The notes under the pieces were generated by a model, which was not told the origin of the DNA, searched no databases, and was given only the letters and a program-made list of their open reading frames with translations. Below are positions 1 to 13,217 of a DNA stretch of 64,000 bases, in pieces. A program made the position numbers and the translations under genes. Source of the stretch: Cyclaneusma minus (Eukaryota; Ascomycota; Leotiomycetes; Marthamycetales; Marthamycetaceae); contig JAKZHN010000016.1 in assembly GCA_037179335.1 (NCBI GenBank), forward strand, positions 62,001 through 126,000, in the 5' to 3' direction. The first letter of the stretch is position 1. Each line of letters opens with the position of its first letter.

Positions 1-3000
1 AATTTCCCGTTCCGTAAGAAACCCAATTTCTTGCCCCAGCAGTTCTGTCAAAACTCAAAAGCGGCAAAAAAAGCTTTTGATCCTCGAGCCTGGCCCTTGT
101 CTCATTGACGAATATCCCCACAAGCCACATGCCGTTCTCCACTGTCCGTTCCAAGTCACAAGTGGGAGAATGTTGCGAACGGACCTCGCTTCGAGATGTT
201 GCCCAGGGTCCGTTGTGCTCACCGTTTCTTCGGCATCTGGGATTTCGTAATTCTGATGCGAGGCATGAGCGGAGACGGCACAGATGGCTGGTGTGGGTCT
301 AGAATAGTGCCTTCCATGTCGAATCAATCTTCGATGAATATTGTGGGACGAGACCGTGCTCCTTGACGACTGCCGACCGACGATGAAGAATGAATGTGAA
401 ACCTCACCGTGCTGTGGACACTGGCGAGGAGAGGACGAGAGGCTGGACTGCATTTTTAATTTGAAGAAACTTGATGAACAAGGTGGAAAAGCAGAACGCG
501 ACCTTAGAACCGAATAGATTGGGTTGAAGAGGACTGGGTACACCTACATGATCTGGGTAGTCATTATAGGATTTTGAAACCGCCTCTCCCACTCTTTTGC
601 CTGGAAAGGATGTGGGAGGAAGTGTCAAGTGACGGTCCAAAGACCACCATTTGCCTCCGATTTCATGACTTGATACATCCGGGATGGAGGTAGAAGAACA
701 ACCCCGGGGAATTGCTCATCGAGAAATTGGAGAATCCGCGTCCTTAGTTCTCAAAGTGTACGCTTTCCGAGTTCCACCAAGTTCATCCCTTCTCTTCCTT
801 GAAAGCGTTATAAGAAGTGGTGGTAGTATGAAGACATACGCCCATCCAACAACATCAAAGACATCGAAATCACAAACCCCCATTACTCGAAAGACAAACA
901 GGTGTTTGAAAATGCCATTGCCGACAAACGAGAAAGGAGCACAACCTGGAGTTTGGATGAATTTCATTTTGAAGCTTCGGAATGGACTCGATGACCTGTA
1001 TGCAAATAGCAGCGTAGCCGAAAAGCTCGAAGGGATTTCAGAATCCAAGAACTTTAGAGCATCATTCGAAAGGAAAAAAAGGAATGGTAGAAAACCAAAT
1101 GCCCGGCCATAGGTATACCGTCTTGTATGAACTACTCATTCTCAGCCCGTTGATCTCAGGGGTTTGTGAAGCTCCGGAACCATTTTCCAAGGATAGGAAG
1201 TGAGAGAAGTGGAACATAGCGGGCTTTGGAGGGATGAGAAGTGAATACCCTTGACTTCCAGGAAACCGGAGAGTGAGACGCGAGGGAGTAACAGAAGAAA
1301 AGGGGCTGTTGGGCGGCAGGTCTCATTCACAAAAGATACGCATATAGAGAAGTACACTTGCAGTCGACTCCACCGTTTATCCATTAGTCTGCCGACCTGG
1401 GCTGGCCTTGGAGATTGCTCCAAGAACAGCTTCCTCGTGGGAATCCGTGGACATGTCCGATCTGCAGAGGAGGGGCTTTGGACCACTCGTCTTCCCCTTC
1501 CCATACAAGGCCATATAGTAATTCCTTTTCGAAACCTGGCAAAAGCGAAACTCACGGCCTCTGCGAACTGGAAGAGCGACAGACCTAGGAACAGTCTCGA
1601 CATCATAATTCCATGATAGGTGAGTTCGGATAGGAGAACATGTAAGCCGCGGGATCATCATGCTTTCTGGACATATTTCGAGACTTTGATCATGTTTGAT
1701 GGAGACTTCCAACTTCGCTTCCCAGCCATGTGATGGAGAGAACCCTATTGGGGTCGTCCAACAGTCTAGTGAGCCTGTGAGGTGCTGATTTTAGGAAATT
1801 CCCCAACCCCGTCGTTCGAGATTGTGGTTGACACTTGACAGTTTCCCACAGCGGCCGTCTGATGTGTTGGTTCTCCGCGAGGAATTTGTCAGCTTGGTAA
1901 GCATCCGAGATTTTCGATACCAAAAACTGTGAGATCATCCGCTCACCCGGGAGAAGGTGGAGACAAGATCGAAATGCCGGGCAGAAGATCCGGGGAATAC
2001 TTGGTGAGAGGAGGTAAGGTCGTCACTCGAGGCCTTGGGTGCCGTTTCTGCACTTGAATACAGGAGGAGACGCATGAAGACATCTTACCTGTAGTAACAC
2101 ATCTCATGGATGGTATTTCTAGCAGGATGCAAGCTCTCCATTGGCTGAGAAGAGAACTCGTCACTGCGTCTGAGTCGCAGTATTGGGACCTTCTTGACTT
2201 TTGCAGCAGGAGGAAAGGGGCGCAGTCGAAGCAGGTTGCTTTTTCTTCTCAACTGGTGACTTGCTGCAGCGGCATGGGACGACATGAGCTTGTGTCGGAC
2301 AATGATGTGTTGTTCATCATCTGCTTCCACATCCAAGCAGGCTAAAGCAGAAGGCCTCTCACGGCTCTTATGTGAATGCTTATTACTGGCGAGGGGCGTC
2401 GGACACGCCGAGCTCTGCCAACCGGATAGGAAGGCTTGCGGGCGGGAGAGTGCTTCGCGCCTTTGGTTGAGGGCTGCGATGATGAAGTGTTTAACTGCTT
2501 ATTGGCAGCCGCAGCACATGACCAGTTTTGTATGCATGTCCGTTAATGCAGGTGCTGGGATCTCGACCAGTACATGAGGATGGCGTTGCTTGCGTGCATA
2601 AAATGGCTGCAAGAGCAGCAGAAAACTGCAAGATGGTGTAGAAGCAGCGTCCGTCTCGTCCTCATTCGTCTTCTTGATCGGGTTCGCTGCCTGAGAAGTG
2701 ATTGTTGGGCGTCAGGCCTGCAGATGGTATCTGACAGCCAGTTTCTCGCGCCTGTTCTGTCTCTTCTATTCGCTGCCTCGTAGCAGCTTCTCGCATATGC
2801 GATGTGCGAGACGTGGTTGCATGTCGTACGTGATACTCGACAATCATTGATCATGAGTTTGAATGTGGAGGTGACGACAATATGCGTCAGAGGATTTCTT
2901 CTGCCAGCAGAATCAGCGCTTCCCCCCTGGTTATTGTTCGGCGGCACAGTTCCGAACAATTCCATGCCGCTTCCCAAGTGTTGGCTGGCTATAACGCTAG

Positions 3001-3206
3001 CGGCTAGGCCTCTTCAGACGGGGTAAATGGCAAATCATAGTTGCTGTTGACATCGCTCAAAGTGGTAGTCCCCCGCAGATCGCTGGGTTTTCTCCGACTA
3101 AGGGCAAGCCGTCAACGGGTGACTGCAAGGGCAACGACAACAATGTGAAGCGGCACAGTTCAACTTCAAACACCGTTGGACTTGAGACCGTGCGAAGCTT
3201 AAGGTA
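1..3206. other. No supportable gene; balanced-composition DNA
   Basis: Open frames here are short (at most about 150 codons), overlap one another on both strands, and show no recognisable domain. No splice-joined reading frame stood out. The stretch ends at a terminal inverted repeat beginning at 3207. I see no tRNA or rRNA in it. Confidence 0.5.
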
Positions 3207-4213
3207 CATTACCGGAACTTGGGGGTCGGGGGATAGCGTATTGGGGCTGTGCCCCGAGAAATAACGTAGTAATAAAATGCTTGCGTTGTTATACAGCGCC
3301 CCGATTGTTATTATATTATATATAGTATAATATTCTAATTTCTATTATATTTTATAATTAATATTGTATTTTAATAAATACCGTGGCCAATTTCTATTAT
3401 TTCATTTTATAAAATACTATATTTTAATAAAAAGCGCTATTTTTATAATGTAAGCTATTTTCGCCAATATTATATTTTAGCCAATTATTTTATTATTATA
3501 AAATATCCTATTATTATAAAATATTTTATTATTGTTATATTTTAATATATTTATTTTTAATATTAATTAAATATTAATATATATAATATATTTAAATATA
3601 AAGCGATTTTTATAAATAAAATAAATTAATTTTATATTTAATATAAATTTAAATTAGCTTTAAAAAATTATAATAATAATAGTTTAAATATTTACTGCTA
3701 AAATATAATATTTTTCAAAAAATGCAATATTTTTATAAAAATATAGCATTTGCTATAAAATGCAATATTAATTAAATAATAATATTATAGAAAAAGCGAA
3801 ATATTTAAATTTAAAAAAATACTATAATAAATAATATATTATTTAAATAATTATAATATTAAAAAATATTAAAAAAACGCTATAATAAATAGCGTATTAT
3901 TTAAATAATTATAATATAGGGGAAATACTATATCCGCTAAAAAGCAATTATTTAATAAATATAATATTTTCTAAAAATATAATATTAAAAACAGCGCGGC
4001 ATTTGCTAAAATACGGCCTTTTTAACAAATATAGCATTATAGTTAATATTATATTATTTTTATAATATTGTTATTTATAAATTATATTATCTTTTAAATT
4101 ATACGCGTTTAACCGTGTTTTTTTTAAAATACAGCGCTTTCCATAATATAGTGCTAGCACGGTCCCAGCGCTGCCCCAACACGCTATCCCCCAGCCCCCA
4201 AGTTCCGGTAATA
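3207..4213. mobile_element. ~1.0-kb TIR DNA element with AT-rich interior (MITE or degraded Tc1/mariner-pogo type)
   Basis: The left end (3207 to about 3256) and the reverse complement of the right end (about 4164 to 4213) match over about 45 bases with few differences; the shared core is ATTACCGGAACTTGGGGG followed by GGGGGATAGCG. A TA dinucleotide flanks each end (3205-3206 and 4214-4215), which suits the TA target-site duplication of the Tc1/mariner-pogo superfamily. The interior (about 3290-4150) is almost all A/T with no open frame, unlike the DNA on either side, so it looks RIP-mutated or is a non-coding derivative. There is no transposase trace I can read. Superfamily is inferred from the TA only. 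Confidence 0.75.
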
Positions 4214-7200
4214 TACTCCACACCGTTGGCGCAATCATAATTGGGTTTGGGCTTGGTCCTGGTTCGTGAAGTTCTTGAGCTTGTGGTCTGTTCCCTGCCT
4301 AGCCGGTTTTTGATTCATGAATCGCTCACCGCCAAGACTGGTGAACACGAGGGACCAGCGAAAGGACTTTGCTGGCGCCTTAGACTCAGAGTCAGTCAAG
4401 GATTGGTGTGCAAGCTGCAGAAATGGCGAGTGCGACATGGACCGTATTTTGTGGATCTGAATAGGGGAAAATGACGAAGTGGAGACTGAAGATGTGGAGT
4501 TTCTAAATTCAAATTATTTGATATTTTCCACGACGCCAAGTCCGCGGAGGTTTTGGGTTGGAGAATTGATGAACAGCTCCAATTGCGAAATCCGGTTGGC
4601 TGGAGCATGAGCCTTTATGTTGGAGATGATCCTGGTTCCCTGGCTGGATCTCCAGTCTCCACGAGAGCAGCCGGGATCAAATGCCTCCACAACGCAACAT
4701 AGGCTTCAATTTTTGCTCGGTTCAATCAGCAAAATGAACGACGACTGGACACACCCCGTCCAATGATTCGTCAGGTCTGATGGGCTCCGACTTCGAAATC
4801 GAGGGTCGACGCGGATATCCGAGAAGCGTCTTGAGCAAATCCACCGGGACTGAAGCTACGAATGGAAGCTGGTTCACAATTCTGAGACGCCGACCCACAA
4901 TCTCAAACATATGTGATTCCAATGCCCTTCTCAGCGGCGGAAGCATGGCCGGGACTTCCGAGGATTCAAAAGGAGCCTCGGCATTGACCGTCCTGATGTC
5001 TTTCCTGCACATACCATGCGTCTGTGTCCGCTGTAGACTTTTCGCTCGTACGCTGATACACAGGCAAAAGGCAAAGGCGTGGAGGATGATGCCTCTATTA
5101 TTGGACGTCGAGGGCCGAGGCCTAGTGATGAGGAGCTGAAGCCTGAGCGGGAGCTTGAAACGGCTTCAGAAAAGGGCGAAAATAACATTGAACGGCGCCT
5201 TGTCCCCCAGGAAGCTAACGTATCACCCATATGATGTATGTTATGGCCCGAATGGGAGTGAGTCGAGTGTGGATTTATCGTGAAGGGTGGATTTGATGAT
5301 GATGAGAAAAATGGGTGGGCTTCCGAATCCGACATAGGGGGAACATGAGGAAATCTGGGCGTGGCACGTGGCGAGTGGGTCAGTGCTCATTTTGTGCAGT
5401 AGCGCAGCCCACAGCCCACAGCCCAATCTTTCGCAATCCGCAGCCGTGCTTCTAGAACAAACATCAACATTTGACTGGGCTCCTGGTCCCTGCCGATCTC
5501 ACATCCTCCAGCACATCACCAACCAACATCTTTGAAGTGTCATTGATCGAAGAGCCGAGACACTCACGACCATTGAACTAACAGCCCAGCTCGACAATCC
5601 CAACTCGCTGCGGTGGTGACCATATTGCTCCTGCGCTTCTGGACGATCGCATGACCTCCAGCTGCAGGTCAATGGCACCGGCAAGTCATCTCGGTGCTGA
5701 ACTTTGCTGGAACACATACCCACAGCCAGACCGGTGGAGCCATGCACTGCATCCTGCTCCCATTCGCAACGCATCTCCGGCTGGTGTGGTACAGATCACC
5801 ATCCGGACAATCATCGTTATGCACACGTGGAGGCCCCTACAGATACGATGCCCTGTGCTCCGATTCCAGGCGAAACGAAGGAGCTCAGCCTGCATGCCCA
5901 ACTCCGGATCTGGGACCCAAGCTGCGAACCCTGCACGAGAGACAGCGGCTCAGGGGGGAACTGACTGACCTTGTCAAGCATAACCAGCTGTTCCTGGCTT
6001 CACCTACTCAAATTGCATTTAACAGCCTTTGAACCAAGCAGCTCGCAAGATGCAAAAGAGCGACATAAAAAAAACTCAAACCGGCGAGAACTCTATTCCA
6101 TCTGCAACCGCCGACTGCTTCATCTTGGACCAGCTCCAATTCCAATTGAAGACCCCGCCTCGCCCCGGACCGCCATACTGAAATCCAGACTGGCCTATGT
6201 CAATGTCTAGACTGGAGCTTGTCTGTCCCTACCGGTCGCCGCCTCCGCCAATCTCCCCACGTCCGAGGCAATACTAACGATATTAACACGAGGGATGAAC
6301 ACTACCTAGGGATCTCCTGATGCCACCTCTTACTTGAACATATTAATCCTCTTCGCAGATTATTCCCAACCAGTCATCTCCGCAGAAGCACCTTCAAGTC
6401 AAATCAAAGGAGAGAACAAATTGAAAGTATCTGCCATCAATGCCGAGGTTGAAACGTGATCACAAGTCATAAGCTGCCGTCTGCCAGTGCGGCATGAGTT
6501 TCACGATGGCTATCTGTCATTCTGATGGCACCCTTCGTCCCAGCTACGACGACCATGGTTCATCAGCAAAAGCAAGAGGCCCTCAGGGTAAGGTCCTGTA
6601 AGGTGGGACTTTCATACTCAAAATGCGGCACATCCAAACTTGTTGGGGTACTTCAATGTTGATGGTACGCCTCCACCGTTGGTGCCCAAGGAGCCACCCC
6701 TGAGACAGCAACCCTGAACTTTGAAGTCTCCAAGCTCGAGCGCTTCCGGCAACAATCAAGAGTCTCAACTCCGCGGCGAATATCACAATTACGGAATGCG
6801 GAAACGTTCGCGCTCCCGCTCACGCGAAGCAAGCAATCTTCCTCCTCACTATCGATTATCCTACCCTTACTCTAGGCGCCCCGGGCCGGAGAACACACGA
6901 TAGACCCTCGGAGCATGAAATCGCGCATGTTAGCAGAAACCGTGGAACCGGGTTGCTGACGTCCACGTTTTCCCTGGATACTGCTGGAATATGCAACTGG
7001 AATGCCCGACATCGCAATCCTAAATTCGGCCCTTGAGTATATGGGGGTATCGTATTTGCCACCATCGCCAGTCGCAAGTCCAACGGCCCAACGCCAACGG
7101 CTGTTGGTACCTACGAATCCCGAACACTACATTCTGACAGCCTGACACAGTACTTCAGCATCTCTGAGTCGGATTCGGGTTTGGACGTTACATTGGGACG

Positions 7201-10200
7201 AAACAAAGTGCAGAAGAGCCAGAATTGACTTTCAACCCAGCTCAACGCCCAAACCGGCACATTGTTGAGAAGCCCAGGGTCCCTTGATCGCGCGGCATAT
7301 CAAGCTTTCAGCCTTTCAGGGACGAGGTTGATGACCAGCGAAAGCACCAGGACTTATCTTTTTGATCGCAGACATAGTAAGGATCCGGACGGCTCGTAGT
7401 TGACAGCCTTAGCCTGTCAAGGACTTGCATGAAAAGGAAAGTTTAGCCTCTTTTTAAAGCATACCGGGGGGTCCGTGCCGCATCATTCGGATATTCCAAA
7501 TCTCCAAGACTCCAACCTTCATTTCTTGATAGATCACACACGGGCTAATGTTATCTGATGATGTTTCGCGCGAAAAGCAAAGCAGACTATGCAAGTGATG
7601 GATTGCTACAGGATCGATACTGCAGGTGTGTTGCAGGGAGGGGGAAGCATGCGCAATCGCGCAGCAAAGCACACCGGCACGAAGACAAGCTCGTCGATGA
7701 CGATTGACAACGGAAGCCTCTTCTCGAATCACCAATCCCGCCAGCACGGTTCCCACCAAAAATTTGAGAAGAATGCACGCACCGTCATCCGCCACGATAT
7801 AGAGATGGCTACCGCCTTGTGTGACTTTACGGTGTATGTACCACACCGTGTTACGTGGTTGGCGGAGGGAGGTGGTGCTGGATTGCCTTACGTTTCCCAT
7901 GCGAGTGATGACTGATGAGACGGGGGCGCCAGCGCATCACAAGGATGGCTAGAAGCCGCCTGATGATAAGGCTGGTGCGCCTGCCCAGTGCTAGCGAGCC
8001 GCTCTTTGGTGCAACAAGTACCGGACGGAGTGTTTGGCGCTTTATCAGATTTCGTCCGATGTGTCCCTTCAAACGACTATCGAGTCACTATCACCAAGTC
8101 ACTACCCCGTACCAAGCTGGACAGCCAACTAGTCCAACAGACAGCCTCGTTGCCAGTTCTTGGAACGGGCGAAACGTGGTGTTACGTCTACGAAGTTAGC
8201 CAAAACGACACACCACTCAGCCGTGCGACAATCTGATATCGCCTTGATACTACATGCACTGATTTATACTTTCCCGGGCTCCATCAAGACGGCGATTAAT
8301 TGAATCGCAAGAAATAAGATGCGATCGGAAAAAACAAGAAGCTATCGAATCCAAAACAAATTTGCCGAGTATCATTGCGTTAACCTTCGCGGCATCCCGC
8401 ATCCAGTCAATGCCAAACTGCGACTGTCCAGGGCACTCAGATGCACAATTCGCCAAGTCCGATGTTGGTACAATTCCGCTCCTACAATATAGCTTGGATA
8501 CTGCTTGGAAGCTTGGAAGCTCTAACGCGCACTGGTATTTCCAAACTCTTGAAGGCTCTGCTAAGCTGCCGCGATAATAGCACGCACGCACGATCTTACG
8601 ACAAGGCGATATTATTTGTGAAGGCTTGACAATTGCGACGAGGGATTCTGCAACGTTCATCCCAGAGTCCTGGCGGCGTCTAAGCACAGCTGTATCTCAT
8701 ACATATTGCGCTTCACGACCAATAGCAGGGTCACTATAATCGCATCTGCTGGATCGTGTCTCGGACGCATCTCTCGCGCCGAATCTCTGGTGGCGAACGA
8801 TGCGGCATCTAAGACAATGTTCGCCATTGCTTTTCGCCCTGGAGTTGGCTACCATCGGGCCTGGTGCAGTTACACAGCAGCCGTACCCTTATGATGTCGT
8901 GGAACGGTCATCATTCTTTACCGCGGCCAAAAGCAGTAAGTTTCTTATTCTCCGATTTCTAATTTGATGTTCCGAGCTAGGCGAACTCCCAGCTATCGAT
9001 TGGGAAGCGTGAGTACATGTAGAAAATGAGGTAAGTCGCGACGGCACGAGGTCCAATCCAGAAACTTGTTTTCCGAGGTTCGTGAAATGAGATTGTCCCC
9101 GATTGAGAGGGATGTGCTGGCTTACATACAGTTGAAGTGAAGTCGGAGGCTTACAGAGCACTCAGCACATCATCTGTCCCTGGACGGTTACAGGAAAGCA
9201 TCTGTAACCTGGAGGTGATGTGCGTTAGCGAGCTGCAAGGCGTCGAGAGTGGGAAGCGTGACGGGCAGGGAACAGGGACCAATGGAACAAAGCCAAGCAT
9301 CTCCATCAGCCATCTCCATCTCGCAGGTGCCGGTTTTATTTTGTACCCGTGGCGGTGCTCTGCTAAAGACAAAGCGTTGGGCCAGGGGAGCGCATGGCAT
9401 GATGACACCACCGAGGCTTGGAGCCTTGAAGATGAAGCTCTTAATGCCACCGGGCTAGAGCGCACTACTGGCTGTCGCCTCAATTCTGACGGTGAGCCAT
9501 AACGGCGCCGTCCCTGGGACTGGTACTCTAGGCTGGCGGCCGCGAGCTCGCCACAAAGGCGCCTCGGCTTAAGACGACGATGCGAAAAACGCCCAGCGGC
9601 GCATAACGAAGCCCGAGATTCTGTGATTTTGCCAGCAATGACCAGATCCTGCCGCGACGGCTTGTTGTGTTATGATTGATGTGTTGGTTCGATGGTTTGG
9701 AATCATTCATGTATGTTGTTGCAGGATATCACAATCAAACATCAATTGTTGACCGGACTATTCGCCGAGCATCAAGCCTGGGCAAGACATCAAACCGGCC
9801 TTAGTCGAGTCTCCCAAGGGCACGGGCGCTCTCCCACTTCGGGACTCCCTCCCCCCCCCCCACCACCCCGGTATCAAACCCCAGTTCCCAGACCCATCGC
9901 CGCTTTCTGGACCGTCTGCCCTGCAAGCGGTTGCCCTGTTCTCTTTGGGTCTTTTTGATTTCAAGACATGGGTGGGCCTCTTCTCAAGCCCTGGTCTGCA
10001 CTACGACACACTCGCACACCCGCACCCACCGCCAGGAGCCCCTGCAACACGCTTCCCAGGGCCGGGACGCTCGAGCGAGAAGCCATGCTTTGCGGTGACG
10101 AAATTTGACGGCGGCTGTTGATGGACATGGTCCCATATGGGGCCCAGTCACCAAGAGCCCCCAGCTTCGACTGAGTAGTAAAAGTGCGTGAGAGTCTGGA

Positions 10201-11471
10201 CTCTTTCGGGCAAAAAAGGTACCCGCCACGCAGCGAGTCTGACTGCGCTAGACCAAGTAAAGGGAAATTGATGCCCTGCCTGTGCCAGCTGGGAAGCCAG
10301 AGAGATGGGGGCAGCAGCTAGGCGTCATCCCAACACCAGCAAGCAAGCACAGCGCATTGCGCAGCCGCTGGCCCATCGACCTATCTACCTGCATATGTAC
10401 AGTCCGTCTGCTGCTTGTGCAGAAGCTGCACCCGTTGTCGTTGATGCCCTCGGACTACTACTCCCACCTATCCTCACCGACAGCCAACCAGCGCCCACAG
10501 ACTCGTCCCTACCGCTACTTCTTCCAGTACTCCACCTGGATCACTCTCCTTTCTCCTCTTGCATAGCCCCAACCTGAACAAGTCGTCTCCCCAGGCAAAC
10601 CTTCGCTGCTCACTAGTAATAAATTTTTACCGGCACTGCATCGTCGTCGACCTCGAATCATCATTCTCCACGCCATCTTTCATGATCTTTGACCACTGAT
10701 ACCAGTCCTCGACCTGCGACTCGACTACTTTCGCAGATAGCCTCGAATACCGCCTGCGAATCAGCAGCGGCCTCACAAATCCTGAACATTCCCGCACGCC
10801 TTGGGCGAAGTTCAGCTCCGTGTGCAGGCGTTGTAGGCCAGTCCGCGTACGACGGATACTTCCTTGTTACTGGACAGCTCCGGTTCCGACTGGTTATTCA
10901 TTCCCACCAGTCTGTGGTGACATTCAGTGACTGTGCAACGGCTGATCAGCTGCTTCTGTCGAACCCGCCATTTCTACCAGCTTCGCCCTTGTCCGAAGCC
11001 AACTCACCATACATCACTGGCCCAGAAACTCGTCTCACACTGCCATATCCCATCCTACGCAGCCAGTGGCACGTGTGGTGGTGACTCTCACCTTTTGTTA
11101 AGATATTCAACTTACTATCTTTTATATACCGCATTTGCCGCCGGTTTTACACGCATCTCATCCCAAGTCGAATCACAATCGAGGCCATTTAACCAAGCGA
11201 TCATTGCGACATCTTATTCGCCGTGGCTGTTCAAGGCCCCCTATCGTTTTCGGTGCGAGAGGAGGCGAGGGATACTGCCTTTGCAAGATCTCGGTCGCCG
11301 CACATCAAATCTGACGGATATTTCGGTTCTCATCCACCCGAAGTCCTTGAACGTCGACTGTCAGACTTTCTGACCAAGCTTCAGAGCTACCAGAAGAGCT
11401 GGGAAGGAGAGGGCCACCAACGTCAATGTCCGGGTCTCCGAAACCGAAATTGGTTAGGGGATCAGGACTCG
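4214..11471. other. Long stretch without a supportable gene; includes the bZIP leader
   Basis: Several places have two or three frames open at once (for example 5650-6030 and 9137-9500), which argues against coding. No domain or convincing intron chain was found. An 11-base C run lies at 9851-9861. From about 10.6 kb the DNA becomes CT-rich and probably includes the promoter and 5' leader of the bZIP gene that starts at 11472, with a five-codon upstream ORF at 10682-10699. Confidence 0.45.
10682..10699 (+). promoter_or_regulatory. Possible short upstream ORF in the bZIP leader
   Basis: ATG followed by four sense codons and TGA, about 770 bases before the bZIP start. It matters only if the transcript begins upstream of it, which the sequence does not show. 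Fungal bZIP genes such as the GCN4/cpcA type are known to use upstream ORFs for translational control; applying that here is inference. Confidence 0.2.
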
Positions 11472-13217
11472 ATGTCGCAGAGACCCTCTGCGTCTCGTCC
11501 TGCATCTCGTTCGTCTGCAGCAGAGGGCCAGTCATTTACTCTTCCGCCTGTCCACCAGCTTCGTGACGACGTTCAAGATGGCAGGCCGCAGTTTGGAAGA
11601 CCAGGGACACCGTCAGAACATGCAGGACAGAGCCCTGCAGCACGACAATTGCCGACTGTCTCGGCACAGGGCCAACGCATTACTTCTTTTGGTCACCCAG
11701 CTGCAGGCGGGGATCTGCCAGCGCCTTCCCGACCTGGTGGCCTTCATTCACTGTTGAATCCAGCTCATCCTGAGATGTCTAGTCCCCGTTCGGTCAGTGG
11801 CGGTCTCCCTCAAGCCAGAGCCTCCTCCATGCAATATGGCCCGAGTCGCATAAGCTCAGGTTCACCAGCTATGTCTGGGCAGTCTGGTCTAGTTCCTTCT
11901 CCAACAAATAGCCAGAGCGGGACATTGTATCCGCCTCGACGAATCTTGACACCAAGGTCGCCGCGAGCAGCAAGTCTCGGCAGAGGCCTTGCGACCATCG
12001 ACGCTCAGCGAGCTCCTTTTCTCAATTCCGGAGCAAGCGGGCGTGTATATACAGCAGATCCCACTCAAACACCAACTTCCGATGTACCACCAATGCCAAC
12101 GCCTTTAAGTCATATTCAGCAATCTTACAACTATCCAGCGCAACCAAGCCAGACCCCTTCTGCCAGTGATCGACGAAGCATCGGCCAAGTGCCTATTAAA
12201 ACACCTTTGTCTCAAAGTGCCAGCCCCAGCACCTCAGTCTCGTCATTCGGACCGCAAGGCCAGACTTCACCGCATTTCCAGCAGGGACAAGGCCAGAGCG
12301 CAACATCGTACTTTCCGCCAACATCCTACCCCGGCCAAATGCAAATGAGCCACAATCCAGCACAAACAGCCGGCTCGGCTACTACAGAAGGTCCGTACTC
12401 GCCTTCGGTTCACGCCAGCGTCAGTTCCTTAAGTCACGGTGGCGGTGAGGGTCATCAAGTCTCCAGCTCCGGGCCGGGTGGCGCCGGAGGCACATCTGCA
12501 AACTACCAGATCTGGACGATCAAGAATGACTCAGGGTCGTATCAAATCCCCGTCGACGTACAAGCAGCGTCGAAGATGGCTGACGAGAAGCGTGCGCGCA
12601 ACGCAGGGGCCTCGGCGCGATTCCGACAGCGACGCAAGGAGAAGGAGCGCGAGGCGAACTCTAACATTCAGAAGCTGGAGCAGACCAATAGGGAGCTGGA
12701 GAGGAAGATCAGAGAAGTGGAGCAGGAGAGGGACTTTTATCGGAGCGAGAGAGATCGCTTCAGGGATGTGGTGTACAGGACGCCAGGGACGAGGGAGTTG
12801 GCTATGCAGGCACCCATTAGTCCGCGTTTGACGAGACCTCCAGCACCGTTCCCTCCCGCGGGACCTTCGTATCCTGCGGGTGAAAGAGAGAGGGAAAGAG
12901 AGCCGGGGTCATCAGACGAACGTGCACCTCGCAGGCGACGCACCGATCCTGGTGATTCTCCGCAAGGACCTTATGGTTATGCTCCTGCGACTTTCTTGCC
13001 TCCGGTTCAGACTTCTGCTTATGGTCAGGCACAAGCTCCAAGCGGTCTACCACCAGTGAGGATGGATACTATGGTCCAAAATAGTCCGGGTGGCATGCGC
13101 AGCGCGTCAATGGGAACTCCTGCGACTACTACGGCGTCTTCGCCTTACAATCCCTATCAGCCGAGGGAGCATGGCGGTTGGCCGTCAAATATTGACAACA
13201 GAGGTCGTGGTCGATAA
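11472..13217 (+). CDS. bZIP transcription factor
   Basis: A 581-residue nuclear DNA-binding regulator. The basic region lies near residues 370-395 and contains RNAGASARFRQRRKEKE, with the bZIP signature N-x7-R. The A-S-A-R-F-R core resembles the fungal CYS3/MetR-type bZIPs rather than the YAP (Q-x-x-F-R) type. A leucine zipper follows (residues about 398-425) with heptad spacing L, L, V. The N-terminal two thirds are Ser/Pro/Gln-rich and probably disordered; the C-terminus is Pro-rich and ends in an Arg/Gly tail. I start at the first in-frame ATG (11472); the frame stays open upstream to 11223 but without an ATG, so an upstream coding exon cannot be excluded. No intron is needed. Target genes cannot be deduced from sequence. 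Confidence 0.88.
   Translation: MSQRPSASRPASRSSAAEGQSFTLPPVHQLRDDVQDGRPQFGRPGTPSEHAGQSPAARQLPTVSAQGQRITSFGHPAAGGDLPAPSRPGGLHSLLNPAHPEMSSPRSVSGGLPQARASSMQYGPSRISSGSPAMSGQSGLVPSPTNSQSGTLYPPRRILTPRSPRAASLGRGLATIDAQRAPFLNSGASGRVYTADPTQTPTSDVPPMPTPLSHIQQSYNYPAQPSQTPSASDRRSIGQVPIKTPLSQSASPSTSVSSFGPQGQTSPHFQQGQGQSATSYFPPTSYPGQMQMSHNPAQTAGSATTEGPYSPSVHASVSSLSHGGGEGHQVSSSGPGGAGGTSANYQIWTIKNDSGSYQIPVDVQAASKMADEKRARNAGASARFRQRRKEKEREANSNIQKLEQTNRELERKIREVEQERDFYRSERDRFRDVVYRTPGTRELAMQAPISPRLTRPPAPFPPAGPSYPAGEREREREPGSSDERAPRRRRTDPGDSPQGPYGYAPATFLPPVQTSAYGQAQAPSGLPPVRMDTMVQNSPGGMRSASMGTPATTTASSPYNPYQPREHGGWPSNIDNRGRGR

Noticed and set aside
4722..5335. - strand frames that read like protein
   Set aside because: The opposite strand is equally open and no splice chain joins the two - frames in a consistent way.
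5651..6032. Three overlapping + frames, about 86-112 codons
   Set aside because: All three frames are open together and none shows a domain, so coding cannot be told from chance.
9137..9502. 121-codon + frame
   Set aside because: The - strand is open over the same bases and no family feature is visible.
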